A stretch of 64,000 nt of DNA from Caenimonas koreensis DSM 17982. Lineage in GTDB: Bacteria; Pseudomonadota; Gammaproteobacteria; Burkholderiales; Burkholderiaceae_C. The notes under the pieces are model-generated. The model saw nothing but the letters and a program-made list of their open reading frames with translations. It ran no database searches and was not told where the DNA came from. Shown here one piece after another: positions 56,044-63,520 of the stretch. Both the position numbers and the translations under genes were made by a program. The DNA lies in assembly GCF_009646335.1 (NCBI RefSeq), contig NZ_WJBU01000001.1:310001-374000 (forward strand). Direction: 5' to 3'. Positions within the stretch are counted from its first letter, which is position 1. Each line of letters starts with the position of its first letter.

Positions 56044-56802
56044 TCAAGCGATGCCCGATTTTAGGGGGACAAAGTGAACCGCCTCAAGCACAGTTTGTTT
56101 CAATTCGCGAGGCGTTTTCTCAAGCACGACAAGGGCCTGTTTGCCATTGGCCATGACCGTCGGTGCAACGATGCGCCCACCCACCGCCAATTGATCCACC
56201 CACGCCTGCGGGATGGCCTCGCCGCCTGCGGCTGCGATGATGCCCGCGTACGGCGCGCCCTTGGCATAACCCACCATGCCGTCACCAAAGAGCAAATGCA
56301 CATTCGCCAGCCGAAAGGCCCGCAGGTTTTCGCGTGCCTTCTCATGCAGGCCACGAAGGCGTTCGATGCTGTACACCTCAGTGGCGACCACGCTCAACAC
56401 CGCCGCCTGGTAGCCGCATCCGGTGCCGATTTCCAGCACGCGGCCCAGCTTGCCTGATGGCTCCTTCTTCGCGCCCAACAGCAACTCGATCATGCGTGCG
56501 ACAACGTTCGGCTTGGAGATCGTCTGACCAAGGCCAATCGGCAGGCTGGTGTCTTCGTAAGCCTGGTTCACAAGTGCGCTATCAACGAAGCGATGGCGCT
56601 CAATTGCACCCATCGCTGCGAGCACTTGCGCATCGGTGATGCCCTGCGCTGCCAGCTTCTGCACCATGCGCGCACGCACTGCTTGCGAATCAAGGCCAAT
56701 GCCGCCCGGTGATAGTGCTGTGCCCACCGGCTTCGCTCGCACCGGCCGCGCCTGCGCCGGCCCCAGGTCGAGGCGTGCAGGAAAGCCCGGCCGCTTGATC
56801 AT
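56044..56802 (-). CDS. pcm: Protein-L-isoaspartate O-methyltransferase
   Basis: Pcm methylates L-isoaspartyl residues in aged proteins so they can return to aspartate. The protein has 252 residues; the core begins near residue 35. The SAM motif is VLEIGTGCGYQAAVLSVV, with YEDTSLPIGLGQTISKPNVVARM in front and GIIAAAGGEAIPQAWVDQL behind. About 30 residues at the N-terminus exceed the usual family length. Its start shares one base with the surE stop (TGATG). Confidence 0.94.
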   Translation of the reverse strand: MIKRPGFPARLDLGPAQARPVRAKPVGTALSPGGIGLDSQAVRARMVQKLAAQGITDAQVLAAMGAIERHRFVDSALVNQAYEDTSLPIGLGQTISKPNVVARMIELLLGAKKEPSGKLGRVLEIGTGCGYQAAVLSVVATEVYSIERLRGLHEKARENLRAFRLANVHLLFGDGMVGYAKGAPYAGIIAAAGGEAIPQAWVDQLAVGGRIVAPTVMANGKQALVVLEKTPRELKQTVLEAVHFVPLKSGIA

Positions 56803-57557
56803 CAGCCAAGCGCCTTTGCAGCTTGCGACCATGCGGCCAGCGCGGTGTGGTCGGTAAGGTCAACCTGCAGCGGCGTTATCGACACGTGGCCTTGCGCCGT
56901 GGCATGGAAGTCAGTGCCTTCGGCGCCGTCTTTCGCTGCGCCTGCATTGCCGATCCAGTACATCGTCTCGCCGTGCGGGCTCGACTGCGGAATCACCTTT
57001 TCTGCAGCGTGACGGCGCCCCAGCCTGCAAACCTTGAACGGCTTCAATTCGTCGTACGGCAGATTCGGGATATTCACGTTCAGCAGCCACACCTGCTGAT
57101 CGGCCAGGTGCTTTTCGATCACCAGCCGGACGAGGTCGCGTGCCTTGCGCGCGGCCGAATCGATATGTGCCCAGCCCTTCTGGGTTTGCGAGAACGCAAT
57201 GGCCGGCACACCGAACAGGTAGCCCTCCATTGCCGCGCCGACAGTGCCCGAATAAATCGTGTCGTCGCCCATGTTGGCGCCATTGTTGATGCCGCTGACG
57301 ACCAGGTCGGGCTTGTAGCCGAGATACCCGGTGAGCGCGACATGCACGCAGTCTGCGGGCGTGCCGTTGACGTAGTGAAAGCCCAGGTGCGACTTGTGAA
57401 CATACAGCGGCGTGTGCAGCGATAGTGCGTTCGATTTCGCGCTGTTGTTGTGCTCGGGTGCAATGACCTGGACGTCGCCCAGGTCATGAATCGCTTCGTA
57501 CAAGGCTGCCAGGCCCGGCGCCTGGTAGCCGTCGTCATTGGAGAGTAGGATTTTCAT
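56802..57557 (-). CDS. surE: 5'/3'-nucleotidase SurE
   Basis: SurE dephosphorylates nucleoside monophosphates and short polyphosphate. The 251-residue protein has metal ligands in [13 protein letters not shown] (D8, D9), S39 in [12 protein letters not shown], and the [25 protein letters not shown] segment. It is the first gene of the conserved surE-pcm-nlpD-rpoS run. Confidence 0.97.
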   Translation of the reverse strand: MKILLSNDDGYQAPGLAALYEAIHDLGDVQVIAPEHNNSAKSNALSLHTPLYVHKSHLGFHYVNGTPADCVHVALTGYLGYKPDLVVSGINNGANMGDDTIYSGTVGAAMEGYLFGVPAIAFSQTQKGWAHIDSAARKARDLVRLVIEKHLADQQVWLLNVNIPNLPYDELKPFKVCRLGRRHAAEKVIPQSSPHGETMYWIGNAGAAKDGAEGTDFHATAQGHVSITPLQVDLTDHTALAAWSQAAKALG

Positions 57558-57672
57558 TGGGGGGTTTCGCTGCGATTGTAGGACTGCATGAGCTCGCCTC
57601 GTCGCGGCTGGGACATTGGGGCTGCGCGCGCAGGCCTATGATTTGCGCCAACCGAACAAGCAGGAACTTCAC

Positions 57673-58647
57673 ATGCATGCATGGCTTTGCGAGAACCCCG
57701 TTGGCGTCGATGCGCTTCAATGGAAAGAGATCCCCACGCCGCAGCCCAAGGCAAGCGAAGTACTCATCGAGATCAAGGCCGCGAGCCTGAACTTTCCTGA
57801 CCTGCTCATCGTGCAGAACAAGTACCAGATGAAGCCGGCCCTGCCCTTCGTCCCGGGCTCCGAATACGCAGGTGTTGTCGCAGCGGTGGGCGAAGGCGTC
57901 ACCCATCTCAAGGTCGGCCAGAGTGTTGCGTGCCTTTCGGGCACGGGCGGCTTCGGCACCCACACCATCGCACCGGCCGCGCTGTGCATGCCACTGCCGC
58001 CGGGCTTCCCGCATGTCGATGCGGCCGCCTTCATCATGATCTACGCGACATCGCATCATGCGCTGGTCGACCGCGGCCAGCTCAAGGCCGGTGAGACCGT
58101 GCTGGTGCTGGGCGCAGCGGGCGGAGTCGGCACGGCAGCCATCCAGATCGCGAAGACGCTTGGCGCCCGAGTGATCGCCGCCGCCTCGACCGACGAAAAG
58201 TGCGAACTGTGCAAGTCGATCGGCGCGGACGCCACCATCAACTACACGAAAGAATCGCTGCGCGATGCGATCAAGGCGGCAACAGATGGCAAAGGCCCCG
58301 ACGTCATCTACGACTCCGTCGGCGGCGACTTCGCTGAACCTGCCTTCCGCTCCATTGCGTGGCGTGGCCGCTACCTTGTCGTGGGCTTTGCCTCCGGACC
58401 GATTCCCTCGCTGCCATTGAACCTGACACTGCTCAAGGGCGCTTCGCTGGTCGGCGTGTTCTGGGGCGATTTCGCGCGGCGAGAGCCCAAGGCCAACGCC
58501 GCGATGATGGCCGAGCTGGCTGGCTGGTACGCACAGGGCAAGATCAAGCCGGTGATCGACAGCACCATGCCCATGTCCGAGCTCAAGGCGGCCTACGCCC
58601 ACATGGGCTCGCGCGGCGTCAAGGGCAAGCTCGTGATGGTGAACTGA
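57673..58647 (+). CDS. NADPH:quinone oxidoreductase family protein (MDR superfamily)
   Basis: This is a zinc-free medium-chain dehydrogenase/reductase of 324 residues. The N-terminal domain has ASLNFPDLLIVQNKYQMKPALPFVPGSEYAGVV. The cofactor site is LVLGAAGGVGTAAIQIAKTLGARVIAAAS (about residues 142-170), and IKPVIDSTMPMSELKAAYAHMGSRGVKGKLVM closes it. The ATG at 57673 has AGGAAC in front. It is divergent from surE; the substrate is not known. Confidence 0.9.
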   Translation: MHAWLCENPVGVDALQWKEIPTPQPKASEVLIEIKAASLNFPDLLIVQNKYQMKPALPFVPGSEYAGVVAAVGEGVTHLKVGQSVACLSGTGGFGTHTIAPAALCMPLPPGFPHVDAAAFIMIYATSHHALVDRGQLKAGETVLVLGAAGGVGTAAIQIAKTLGARVIAAASTDEKCELCKSIGADATINYTKESLRDAIKAATDGKGPDVIYDSVGGDFAEPAFRSIAWRGRYLVVGFASGPIPSLPLNLTLLKGASLVGVFWGDFARREPKANAAMMAELAGWYAQGKIKPVIDSTMPMSELKAAYAHMGSRGVKGKLVMVN

Positions 58648-58690
58648 GGCCGAAGGCCACCGCGCCCGCCAGTGCGCGAGTGCGACCCGC

Positions 58691-58696
58691 TATAAT
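58691..58696 (+). promoter_or_regulatory. -10 element of the tRNA-His promoter
   Basis: A perfect TATAAT lies 13 bases before the first base of tRNA-His, at the right distance for a short leader. No clear -35 box is seen. Confidence 0.6.
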
Positions 58697-58709
58697 CACG
58701 GCCAATACG

Positions 58710-58785
58710 GTGGCTGTAGCTCAGTTGGTAGAGTCCAGGATTGTGATTCCTGTTGTCGTGGGTTCGAGCCCCATCAGCCACCCCA
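58710..58785 (+). tRNA. tRNA-His (anticodon GTG)
   Basis: The acceptor stem GTGGCTG pairs with CAGCCAC. The D-arm contains AGCTCAGTTGGTAGAG, the anticodon loop TTGTGAT gives GTG, and the T-arm has GGTTCGAGCC. The gene encodes CCA at 58783-58785. The discriminator is C, as expected for tRNA-His. Confidence 0.96.
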
Positions 58786-58793
58786 GAAAATGA

Positions 58794-58825
58794 AAAAAGC
58801 CCGCAACGAAAGTTGCGGGCTTTTT
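58794..58825. terminator. Bidirectional terminator between tRNA-His and ppiD
   Basis: AAAAAGCCCGCAAC/GTTGCGGGCTTTTT is a perfect 14-base stem with a GAAA loop and T-runs in both directions. It ends tRNA-His transcription on the plus strand and ppiD on the minus strand. Confidence 0.92.
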
Positions 58826-58866
58826 GTTTGGTCGAGCCGGAAGGTTCAGCGCATCAATGGTGCGAG

Positions 58867-60795
58867 TCAGTTCAACGCCTCAGGCCCTTCCGTCGGCGCG
58901 GGCTTGGGCACCTTGATCTGCACTTTCAGCCGCTCTTTGAGCAAGTTGAAGTAAGCCACCGTCTCAGCGGACGACCACCACTGCGCGTACTGGTCGCGCT
59001 CGCGCTTGGCGGCCTCAGGCGTCGGCGTGTCACGCGCGAGCACCTTCGTGACCTTGACGACCACGTAGCCGCCGGCACCCAGCTCTACGCCCGTCCAGGA
59101 AGGCAGCGTGACAGGGTCGGTGCGCATGGCTGCATCGACCACCGCGGGCAGCATCTGCCCAGGTTCCTGGCGCGAGATGACAACGGCCGGCTGCATCTGC
59201 GCCTTCGCTGGATCAGCTTTCCAGGCGGCGAGGCGCTTGATGCCCTCTTCCTTCGCCAGCTCTGCAGCGCGCGTCTCGATCAGGCGGTCACGCACCTTGT
59301 CTTTCACATCGGCGAATGGGAGCGTGCGTGCAGGTGTGTACTGCGAAATCCGGCCCGACACCATCACGCCGGGCGCAATCTCCATGGCTTCGGTATTGCG
59401 CTTCTTCGCGGTGCTGTCCGGCGAGAACAAAGCGGCGAGGAACTTCGGATTGGCGAGCGGGCCGGTGGCATTGGGGGCGGGGGTTCTTGCAACACCAGTG
59501 GCCGTCTTGATCTCCAGCTTGAGTTTGTCAGCCGCGGGCTTGAGGCTGTCCGCCTGCTCGTAGACGAGGTTCGTGAACGAATCGGCCGCCGCGCCGAACT
59601 GCTGCTGCGCCTGCTGCTTCTTCAGGTCACCTTCGAGCTCGGCTTTCATCTCGTCGTACGTCTTCTGCTTGGACTCCTTGATGTCCGTCAGCTTGATGAC
59701 ATGGAAGCCGAAATCCGACTCGACGGGGCCAACGATGTCGCCCTTTTTCATCGAGAACGCAGCGTCTTCGAACGGCTTGACCATCGCGCCGCGCGTGAAG
59801 AAGTCCAGGTCGCCGCCATTGGCGCCGGAGCCCTTGTCGTCCGAATTCTTCTTGGCCAGCTCTGCAAAGCTCTCGGGGTTCTTCTTCACGGCTGCCAGCA
59901 GCTCTTCGGCCTTGGCCTTCGCCTTGGCACGGTCAGCAGCTGGCGCCGCCTTGTCCACCCCCACGAGAATATGGCTGGCGCGGCGCTCTTCGGCCCTGGT
60001 GTTCTTGGCGATGTTCTGCTCGTAGTAGCTCTTGAGGTCCGCCTCATTGACGGAAATCCCCTTCTTGACCGTATCCAGATCAAGCACGACGTATTCGACG
60101 CTCGCCTGCTCGGGCGCCTGGAACATCGATGGGTTGGCCTTGTAGAAAGCATCCAGGTCGGCATCGGTCGGCTTGACGCGCTCGGCGAAGTCCGCCGGAG
60201 CAAAGCGCGTGATCTGCACTTCGCGCTTCTCGAAGAAGGCATTGACGGTGGGCGCAGCTTGTGCAACGGTCGCGAAGCTCGAATTGCCCACGCCTGCGAG
60301 CAGCTGGCGGGCCGACAGGTCCGCGCGCACCTCGGCTTCGAACATTTCAGGGGTCTGGCCGCGTTGCGCGACCAACGCGCGATACCTTGCCATGTCGAGC
60401 TTGCCGTCGGCGCCGCGCAGCGATGCGATCGCCGGATTCGACTGCAGCTCGCGCGCCAGCCGCTGGTCTGTCGTCATGAGGTGTGCGTTGCCAGCGGCTG
60501 CGGAGACCACGCGGTCGCGGATCATGCGTTCAAGCGTGGCGTACCTCGCGCTCGGTGAGTCGAGCAGCTTGATGTCGATCTGCGGCATGCGCTGGCGAAT
60601 GCGCTCGACTTCCTGCTTGTGGGCTGCATCCCATTCGGCCTGGGTGATGCCAACGCCATCGACCTTGGCGACCACCTCGCCCTTGTCCTGCATGCTGTTG
60701 TAGCCACTGACGCCGACGACCAGAAATGAAGGCACGATCAGCAGGAACAGCAGGAACTGCATGACCTTCATGTGCTTGCGAACGAAATCGAACAT
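58867..60795 (-). CDS. ppiD: Periplasmic peptidyl-prolyl isomerase PpiD (SurA-N/parvulin type)
   Basis: PpiD is a membrane-anchored periplasmic chaperone at the Sec translocon. The 642-residue protein has one membrane helix (about 12-30), a SurA-N-like chaperone domain (about 40-190), a parvulin domain (about 268-372, RASHILVG ... ESFAELAKKNSDDKGSGANGGDLDFFTRGAMVKPFEDAAF) and a C-terminal helical domain. It lies downstream of hupB and tRNA-Val, an order also known from other proteobacteria. Confidence 0.94.
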   Translation of the reverse strand: MFDFVRKHMKVMQFLLFLLIVPSFLVVGVSGYNSMQDKGEVVAKVDGVGITQAEWDAAHKQEVERIRQRMPQIDIKLLDSPSARYATLERMIRDRVVSAAAGNAHLMTTDQRLARELQSNPAIASLRGADGKLDMARYRALVAQRGQTPEMFEAEVRADLSARQLLAGVGNSSFATVAQAAPTVNAFFEKREVQITRFAPADFAERVKPTDADLDAFYKANPSMFQAPEQASVEYVVLDLDTVKKGISVNEADLKSYYEQNIAKNTRAEERRASHILVGVDKAAPAADRAKAKAKAEELLAAVKKNPESFAELAKKNSDDKGSGANGGDLDFFTRGAMVKPFEDAAFSMKKGDIVGPVESDFGFHVIKLTDIKESKQKTYDEMKAELEGDLKKQQAQQQFGAAADSFTNLVYEQADSLKPAADKLKLEIKTATGVARTPAPNATGPLANPKFLAALFSPDSTAKKRNTEAMEIAPGVMVSGRISQYTPARTLPFADVKDKVRDRLIETRAAELAKEEGIKRLAAWKADPAKAQMQPAVVISRQEPGQMLPAVVDAAMRTDPVTLPSWTGVELGAGGYVVVKVTKVLARDTPTPEAAKRERDQYAQWWSSAETVAYFNLLKERLKVQIKVPKPAPTEGPEALN

Positions 60796-60867
60796 GCGCT
60801 ACCCGAGAGTCTTTAAAAAAATAAAAAGGCGAACAAGTTGTTCGCCTTCGCTTCGCCATGCGGCGTG

Positions 60868-60943
60868 TGGTGGGTGCTGACGGACTCGAACCGCCGACCT
60901 ACGCCGTGTAAAGGCGCTGCTCTACCAACTGAGCTAAGCACCC
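60868..60943 (-). tRNA. tRNA-Val (anticodon TAC)
   Basis: On the minus strand the acceptor GGGTGCT pairs with AGCACCC. The D-arm has AGCTCAGTTGGTAGAG, the anticodon stem-loop CGCCTTTACACGGCG gives TAC, and the T-arm has GGTTCGAGTCC. CCA is encoded (60870-60868), with discriminator A. It sits between hupB and ppiD on the same strand and is probably processed from their transcript. Confidence 0.96.
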
Positions 60944-60963
60944 CACCTTGACAGCATTGCGTC

Positions 60964-61236
60964 TCAGTTCAGCGCATCCTTGAGCGCCTTGCCGGGACGG
61001 AACTTCGGAACCTTGGCTGCCTTGATTTTAATCGCTGCGCCAGTGCGGGGGTTGCGACCACTGCGCGCGGCCCGTTTGCCGACAGCGAATGTGCCAAAAC
61101 CAACCAGTGAAACAGAGCCACCTTTTTTCAGTGTTGTCTTGACGGCGCCGATCATCGATTCCAGCGCGCGCGTGGCGGCGGCCTTCGAGATATCGGCATT
61201 CTTTGCGATGTGCTCAATCAGTTCGGTCTTGTTCAC
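60964..61236 (-). CDS. hupB: DNA-binding protein HU (beta type)
   Basis: HU is a small nucleoid protein that bends DNA. The 90-residue protein is standard: [39 protein letters not shown], then [45 protein letters not shown] with the DNA-binding arm and the intercalating proline in RNPRTG. A strong promoter lies about 150 bases upstream, with a structured leader between. Confidence 0.97.
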   Translation of the reverse strand: MNKTELIEHIAKNADISKAAATRALESMIGAVKTTLKKGGSVSLVGFGTFAVGKRAARSGRNPRTGAAIKIKAAKVPKFRPGKALKDALN

Positions 61237-61276
61237 AAGAGGCCCCTCGTAGAGAGAAGTTGTTGCAGAAATGTCT

Positions 61277-61348
61277 CTTCAAAAATTGAAGTCTCCCTAT
61301 CGTGGCCGGTGACCATGCACGGGCTGGGCGCAGACGATGGAGGGAGAC
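61277..61348 (-). other. Structured 5' leader of hupB
   Basis: Between the hupB promoter and start there are two inverted repeats: a long one, GTCTCCCTATCG (61291-61302) with CGAT-GG-AGGGAGAC (61335-61348), and a short one, CTTCAA-AAA-TTGAAG (61277-61291), about 40 bases before the start codon. Both would form hairpins in the mRNA. Confidence 0.5.
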
Positions 61349-61388
61349 TCTTTCTTTGGGTTCGCGGCTCTTGCAAAGCCACCGAATG

Positions 61389-61417
61389 ATTAAAGCTATG
61401 GGACCATAGCGTGTCAA
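61389..61417 (-). promoter_or_regulatory. hupB promoter with palindrome in its spacer
   Basis: On the minus strand TTGACA (61417-61412), a 17-base spacer and TTTAAT (61394-61389) make a near-consensus sigma-70 promoter. The spacer is almost entirely the inverted repeat GCTATGG-GA-CCATAGC (61395-61410), placed like an operator. Confidence 0.75.
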
Positions 61418-61419
61418 TA

Positions 61420-61544
61420 AGGCGGGCAGCTTTACAACAGGGCGGCTGCGGATTCTAGTCGGTCTGCAGCGCAAACGGCCCGCCGCTGCCGCCCATTTTT
61501 ATGCGGCACTGCGCCAATTTCATGGTGCAGAAAACGATTGCCTC
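61420..61544. other. Intergenic stretch upstream of the hupB promoter
   Basis: Together with the leader this makes a gap of 308 bases between hupB and the tartrate-dehydrogenase-like gene, both on the minus strand. Beyond the promoter and hairpins described separately I see no gene, tRNA or clear terminator in this part. Confidence 0.5.
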
Positions 61545-62630
61545 TTACAGCGCTTGAGCAATGGCGCGGCCGAGGTCCGTGGTGCTGGCCTTGCCGCCGA
61601 TATCGCCCGTGCGCGGTGCGCCACTGCCGGGCTCGAGCACACGTTCGATCGCCCGCAGCACGGCGTCGTGCGCATCCTTGTGCCCCAGGAACTCCAGCAT
61701 CATCGCGCCGCACCAGATCTGCCCGATCGGGTTGGCAAGGTTACGCCCGGCAATATCTGGCGCCGATCCATGCACTGGCTCGAACAATGACGGGAATTTG
61801 CGGTCAGGGTTGAGGTTGGCGCTGGGCGCAATGCCGATCGTGCCCGTGCACGCCGGGCCAAGATCGCTGAGGATGTCGCCAAAGAGATTGCTGGCCACGA
61901 CCACGTCGAAGAAATCGGGGCGCTGCACGAAATGGGCGCTGAGGATGTCGATGTGGAACTTGTCCACCAGCACCTGCGGATAGTGCTTTGACATCTCGAC
62001 AACGCGCTCATCCCAATAGGGCATGGTGATGGCGATGCCGTTCGATTTGGTGGCGCTCGTCAGGTGCTTCTTCGGCCGCTTCATCGCGAGCTCGAATGCG
62101 AACTTCAGCACACGATCCACGCCAATGCGCGACATCACGGTTTCCTGCATGACGATCTCGCGCTCGGTGCCCGGATACATGCGCCCGCCGATCGACGAGT
62201 ATTCGCCTTCGGTGTTCTCGCGCACGATATACATGTCGATCTCACCAGGCTGGCGCGGGCTGCCGTCGCGCCGCACAACGGGCGCAATGATGCCGGGCAT
62301 GAGCCTCGCGGGCCGCAGGTTCACGTACTGGTCGAACTCGCGGCGAAACAAAAGGAGCGAGCCCCACAGCGAAATGTGATCCGGAATTTTTTCGGGCCAG
62401 CCGACCGCACCGAAGTACAGCGCATCGTGACCGCCGACTTTGTCTTTCCAGTCATCGGGCATCATCTGGCCGTGCTTCTCGAAGTAGTCCCAGCTCGCGA
62501 AGTCGAAGTGGTCAAACTCAAGGTCGATGCCGAACTTGCTCGCCGCCGCTTCCATCACGCGAATGCCCTCGGGCATGGTTTCCTTGCCGATGCCGTCACC
62601 GGGAATCACCGCAATACGCTTCTTGCTCAT
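61545..62630 (-). CDS. Tartrate dehydrogenase/decarboxylase-like beta-decarboxylating dehydrogenase
   Basis: This is a 361-residue NAD-dependent enzyme of the isocitrate/isopropylmalate dehydrogenase family, closest in character to tartrate dehydrogenase (TtuC) and D-malate dehydrogenase. Motifs are VIPGDGIGKE, LRPARLMPG with the substrate-binding arginine, YIVRENTEGEYSSIGG, TKSNGI, SNLFGDILSDLG and EPVHGSAPDIAGRNLANPIG. Expected reactions are oxidation or decarboxylation of tartrate, malate or related 2-hydroxy acids. Its start overlaps the end of the dehalogenase-like gene (ATGA). Confidence 0.88.
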   Translation of the reverse strand: MSKKRIAVIPGDGIGKETMPEGIRVMEAAASKFGIDLEFDHFDFASWDYFEKHGQMMPDDWKDKVGGHDALYFGAVGWPEKIPDHISLWGSLLLFRREFDQYVNLRPARLMPGIIAPVVRRDGSPRQPGEIDMYIVRENTEGEYSSIGGRMYPGTEREIVMQETVMSRIGVDRVLKFAFELAMKRPKKHLTSATKSNGIAITMPYWDERVVEMSKHYPQVLVDKFHIDILSAHFVQRPDFFDVVVASNLFGDILSDLGPACTGTIGIAPSANLNPDRKFPSLFEPVHGSAPDIAGRNLANPIGQIWCGAMMLEFLGHKDAHDAVLRAIERVLEPGSGAPRTGDIGGKASTTDLGRAIAQAL

Positions 62631-63514
62631 GGTGTCAACTCCTTGAAGAATTCAGATGCTTCGCGCAAGAGCAGGCCGGGCGCCTCCTCTGCAATGTAAT
62701 GGCCACACGGCAGCGCCGCCCCGCTGACCTGGCTCGCACGCTCGCGCCAGAGCTGCAGCACATCAAACGACGCGCCTACCGCCCCATGCTCGCCCCACAG
62801 GACGCGCAGCGGCTGCTCGATGCGGCGCCCGCCCGCAATGTCGGCCCGGTCGTGTTCCAGGTCGATGCCGGCGCTGGCGCGATAGTCGCCGCAAATCCCG
62901 GTTGAGCTGCCAGCGATCGAGATGCAGCGCTCGTATTCGGCGAGCGCTTGTGGCGCGAATGCGGCCAGCCCGGCGTGACGCTTGCCCATCACGCTGCGCA
63001 AGTAGCGCACCGGGTCGGATTCGATCAGCGCCTCGGGCAGCGGCGGTGGTTGCACCAGGAAGAACCAGTGCCAATACGCGGTCGCAAACGCCAGCGATGT
63101 GTGCTCGTACATGCCGAGCGTCGGCGCGATGTCAAGCAGCATCATCCGCTCGACGGCGTGCGGATGATCGGCAGCGAGCCGGTGAGCCACGCGCGCACCG
63201 CGATCATGGGCCAGCACGCAGAAGCGGCCAAAACCTTGCGAGTGCATCACTGCGATGGCATCGAGCGCCATCTCGCGCTTGCTATAGGCGACACTGCCAT
63301 CGCCAGGCTCCGGGCGAGCTGAATCGCCATAGCCGCGAAGGTCCATCATCACGACAGTGTGGTGCTGCGCGAGATCAGGCGCGACGCGGTGCCACATCAC
63401 GTGTGATTGCGGATGGCCGTGCAGCAGCAGCAAAGGCGGGCCAGTGCCGCCGCGCCGCGCGTTCAGGCGAACATCGCCACGCACCACCTCGAACCTCTCA
63501 AACGAGTCGAGCAC
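62627..63514 (-). CDS. Alpha/beta hydrolase, fluoroacetate dehalogenase-like
   Basis: This is a 295-residue alpha/beta hydrolase with the active site of fluoroacetate dehalogenase (family DehH1). The nucleophile and carboxylate-binding residues are D104, R105 and R108 in AHDRGARVAHR, the acid is D128 in LLDIAP, the halide pocket is H149-W150 in AYWHWFF plus Y211 in GDYR, and the base is H272 in CGHYIAE. With small offsets (+6, then +8) these match all key residues I recall from the Rhodopseudomonas enzyme. The start is GTG. It is coupled to the tartrate-dehydrogenase-like gene downstream. Activity on other haloacids or an ester is possible. Confidence 0.82.
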   Translation of the reverse strand: MLDSFERFEVVRGDVRLNARRGGTGPPLLLLHGHPQSHVMWHRVAPDLAQHHTVVMMDLRGYGDSARPEPGDGSVAYSKREMALDAIAVMHSQGFGRFCVLAHDRGARVAHRLAADHPHAVERMMLLDIAPTLGMYEHTSLAFATAYWHWFFLVQPPPLPEALIESDPVRYLRSVMGKRHAGLAAFAPQALAEYERCISIAGSSTGICGDYRASAGIDLEHDRADIAGGRRIEQPLRVLWGEHGAVGASFDVLQLWRERASQVSGAALPCGHYIAEEAPGLLLREASEFFKELTP

Positions 63515-63520
63515 GTGCCT

